A DNA stretch of 64,000 nucleotides from Martelella sp. HB161492 (GTDB lineage: Bacteria; Pseudomonadota; Alphaproteobacteria; Rhizobiales; Rhizobiaceae): positions 332,478 to 396,477 of the forward strand of contig NZ_JAATVV010000005.1 of the NCBI RefSeq assembly GCF_013184775.1, written 5' to 3'. A program made the translations under genes and the position numbers. Under the pieces are notes generated by a model. It ran no database searches. It was not told where the DNA came from and worked only from the letters and a program-made list of their open reading frames with translations. This document shows positions 62,888 through 64,000 of the stretch, one piece after another. Numbering within the stretch: the stretch's first letter is position 1; each line of letters starts with the position of its first letter.

Positions 62888-63042
62888 AACAGTTTCCGAT
62901 GCACCGTCAACTTAGCGAAATAGGAAATTGGATATGCCCATGACAGCCTATGGCGGTCCCGACTGTGGTCCACTTTGTGGCCGCCATTATGGCTCTGATA
63001 GTCCCCGGGTTCCGGTTCTCCTGACAGAGGTGGCTCGGTTTG

Positions 63043-63648
63043 TCTGAACAGTTTCGGGCGTTTTTCTAAGTGGATTTCCGCCTCGATTATGCCGCCACCA
63101 TCTTCGGCGTCAGCGCGTTGAAGTAGGCCTGATCCGGCGTCTGCCGGCCAAGGGATGAATGTGGGCCTCGGGTGTTATAAAATGTCAGATAGAGGCCGAT
63201 GCCAGCGCGGGCCTCGGACACGGTCTTGTAAGCGTGGAGGTAGACTTCCTCGTATTTGATCGAACGCCAGAGCTGCTCGACGAAGACATTGTCCCGCCAC
63301 GAACCCTTGCCATCCATCGAGATGGCGATTTCCGCCTTCTTCAGCACCGCCGTGAAGTCGACAGAGGTAAACTGCGATACCTGGTCCGTATTGAAGATGT
63401 CTGGTTTGCCATAACGGGCCAGAGCTTCCTCAAGGAGCTGGTCTTTCCACTGTTTGATCTGGTTGGTGTGCACGTCGAACTGCTGGGACAATTCCACCAG
63501 CGTCTGCTCACCTCGGATAGCGGCAAGCGCCACCTTGGCCTTGAAAGCCGGGCTATGGTTCCGGCGTGGTCGTCTCGTCATGGTATCTCCTGTTAACGGC
63601 ATCTAAGCCGAAGTCAGGCAGAAATTCCACTTATCCTAGCTGTTCAGA
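63043..63648 (-). mobile_element. Internally deleted IS3-family insertion sequence
   Basis: TCTGAACAG at 63043-63051 is repeated inverted as CTGTTCAGA at 63640-63648. TAAGTGGA...TTTC-GCCT sequences just inside also match in inverted orientation, giving the element ends. At about 600 bases it is half the normal 1.2-1.3 kb of IS3 elements. The only gene inside is an orfA-orfB fusion remnant. It lies downstream of the quorum-sensing genes, near the presumed island edge. Confidence 0.75.
63087..63581 (-). pseudogene. IS3-family transposase remnant (orfA 5' fused to orfB 3')
   Basis: The first about 51 residues are the OrfA helix-turn-helix (TRRPRRNHSPAFKAKVALAA, QFDVHTNQIKQWKDQLLE). From about residue 52 (near base 63428) the sequence is the OrfB C terminus (ALARYGKPDIFNTDQVSQFTS to RGPHSSLGRQTPDQAYF). 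The second catalytic Asp and the Glu remain, but the first Asp of DDE and much of both proteins are missing. An in-frame deletion of several hundred bases therefore joined them. AGGAG precedes the ATG. Inactive as a transposase. Confidence 0.82.
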
Positions 63649-63826
63649 TTACCCGAGCCATATCTACGACCGTAACCTGGCGGTTAAGCTTCAGGTGCGG
63701 CCTTGCCCATTTATGAGATCGACCAGTTTCACTGCATATTCATTGCTCCAGCCTTCCTGTGAAGGAGAGCTTGTCATCAATAAATACGAAACTAAAATGG
63801 TTCCGCAAAGTGGAGCCCTCCCGATC

Positions 63827-64000
63827 ATGTCAGCAACACCGAAGCCGCCGGCCGTCCGTGGCCGACCGAAAACACTTGCGGATGATGACCGGCGGGCGCT
63901 GCTGCTGACCGCCGCCATGACTGTCTTCATCGAAAAGGGCTTCGCCCGGGCGACGACCACCGATATCGCCACGCGGGCGGGCATGTCGAAGCGCGATCTC
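63827..64000 (+). CDS. TetR-family transcriptional regulator (5' part)
   Basis: 58 codons, open at the window end. After a proline-rich start (SATPKPPAVRGRPKTL) the TetR helix-turn-helix is clear: RRALLLTAAMTVFIEKGFARATTTDIATRAGMSKRDL (in part). ATG 63827 is chosen; an in-frame ATG at 63797 is possible. The ligand domain and target lie beyond the window. Confidence 0.85.
   Translation, partial: MSATPKPPAVRGRPKTLADDDRRALLLTAAMTVFIEKGFARATTTDIATRAGMSKRDL

Overview
The window is chromosomal DNA of an alphaproteobacterium, most likely a member of the Rhizobiales. The reasons are the high GC content, the density of ABC importers for small organic solutes, the Avi_7169/Avi_7170-type CMD pair first named in Agrobacterium vitis, a PruR-like pterin protein, and a rhizobial-style LuxR/LuxI locus. 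Species assignment is not possible from sequence reading alone. No rRNA, tRNA or CRISPR was seen.

Layout. 1-1437: C-terminally cut EfeU/FTR1 iron permease (minus). 1882-7718: histidine utilisation operon hutI-H-G-U-D behind a perfect palindrome; hutC and hutF are not here. 7803-8464: VapBC-type toxin-antitoxin pair. 8461-18502: an Lrp regulator with an opine-dehydrogenase-like enzyme (minus), divergent from a racemase. The racemase is followed by a polyamine-type ABC importer, a flavin monooxygenase-like enzyme, a DsbA/HCCA-isomerase-like protein and two CMD proteins. 19130-20976: a second Lrp divergent from argG, with a near-consensus Lrp box between them. 21099-31799: a two-component system, then two small double-glycine-leader precursors, a HlyD-type adaptor, a C39-peptidase ABC transporter and a second ABC transporter. 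This is a self-contained peptide export (microcin-like) locus and the best candidate for an undescribed system. 32253-40504: a creatinase-type M24 homologue lacking metal ligands, a CUT1-type importer, a cytosolic THI5/NMT1-like protein, a hydantoin-racemase-like enzyme and an RpiR regulator. 40875-45885: a PruR-like pterin-binding protein with a hybrid histidine kinase, a glycosyltransferase and a NarL-type response regulator. 46669-59294: a GntR regulator, a tautomerase, an eight-gene minus-strand operon (creatininase family, amidohydrolase, FAD oxidase, flavodoxin-fold reductase, ABC importer, FolD), and a divergent IclR with a degenerate FolD. A SnoaL-like periplasmic protein under the same operator motif and an aminotransferase complete it. 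60225-62844: an AT-richer quorum-sensing island (luxR, luxI, small ORF, crotonase). 63043-63648: an internally deleted IS3-family element. 63827-64000: start of a TetR regulator.

The window is therefore a run of catabolic modules, each with its own importer and local regulator (Lrp, RpiR, GntR, IclR), broken by two signalling/secretion modules and ending in acquired DNA. Operators proposed from palindromes or repeats sit in the expected divergent gaps for the IclR, Lrp, GntR and OmpR-type regulators. Functions given for the catabolic operons are family-level; their substrates are inferred or unknown.
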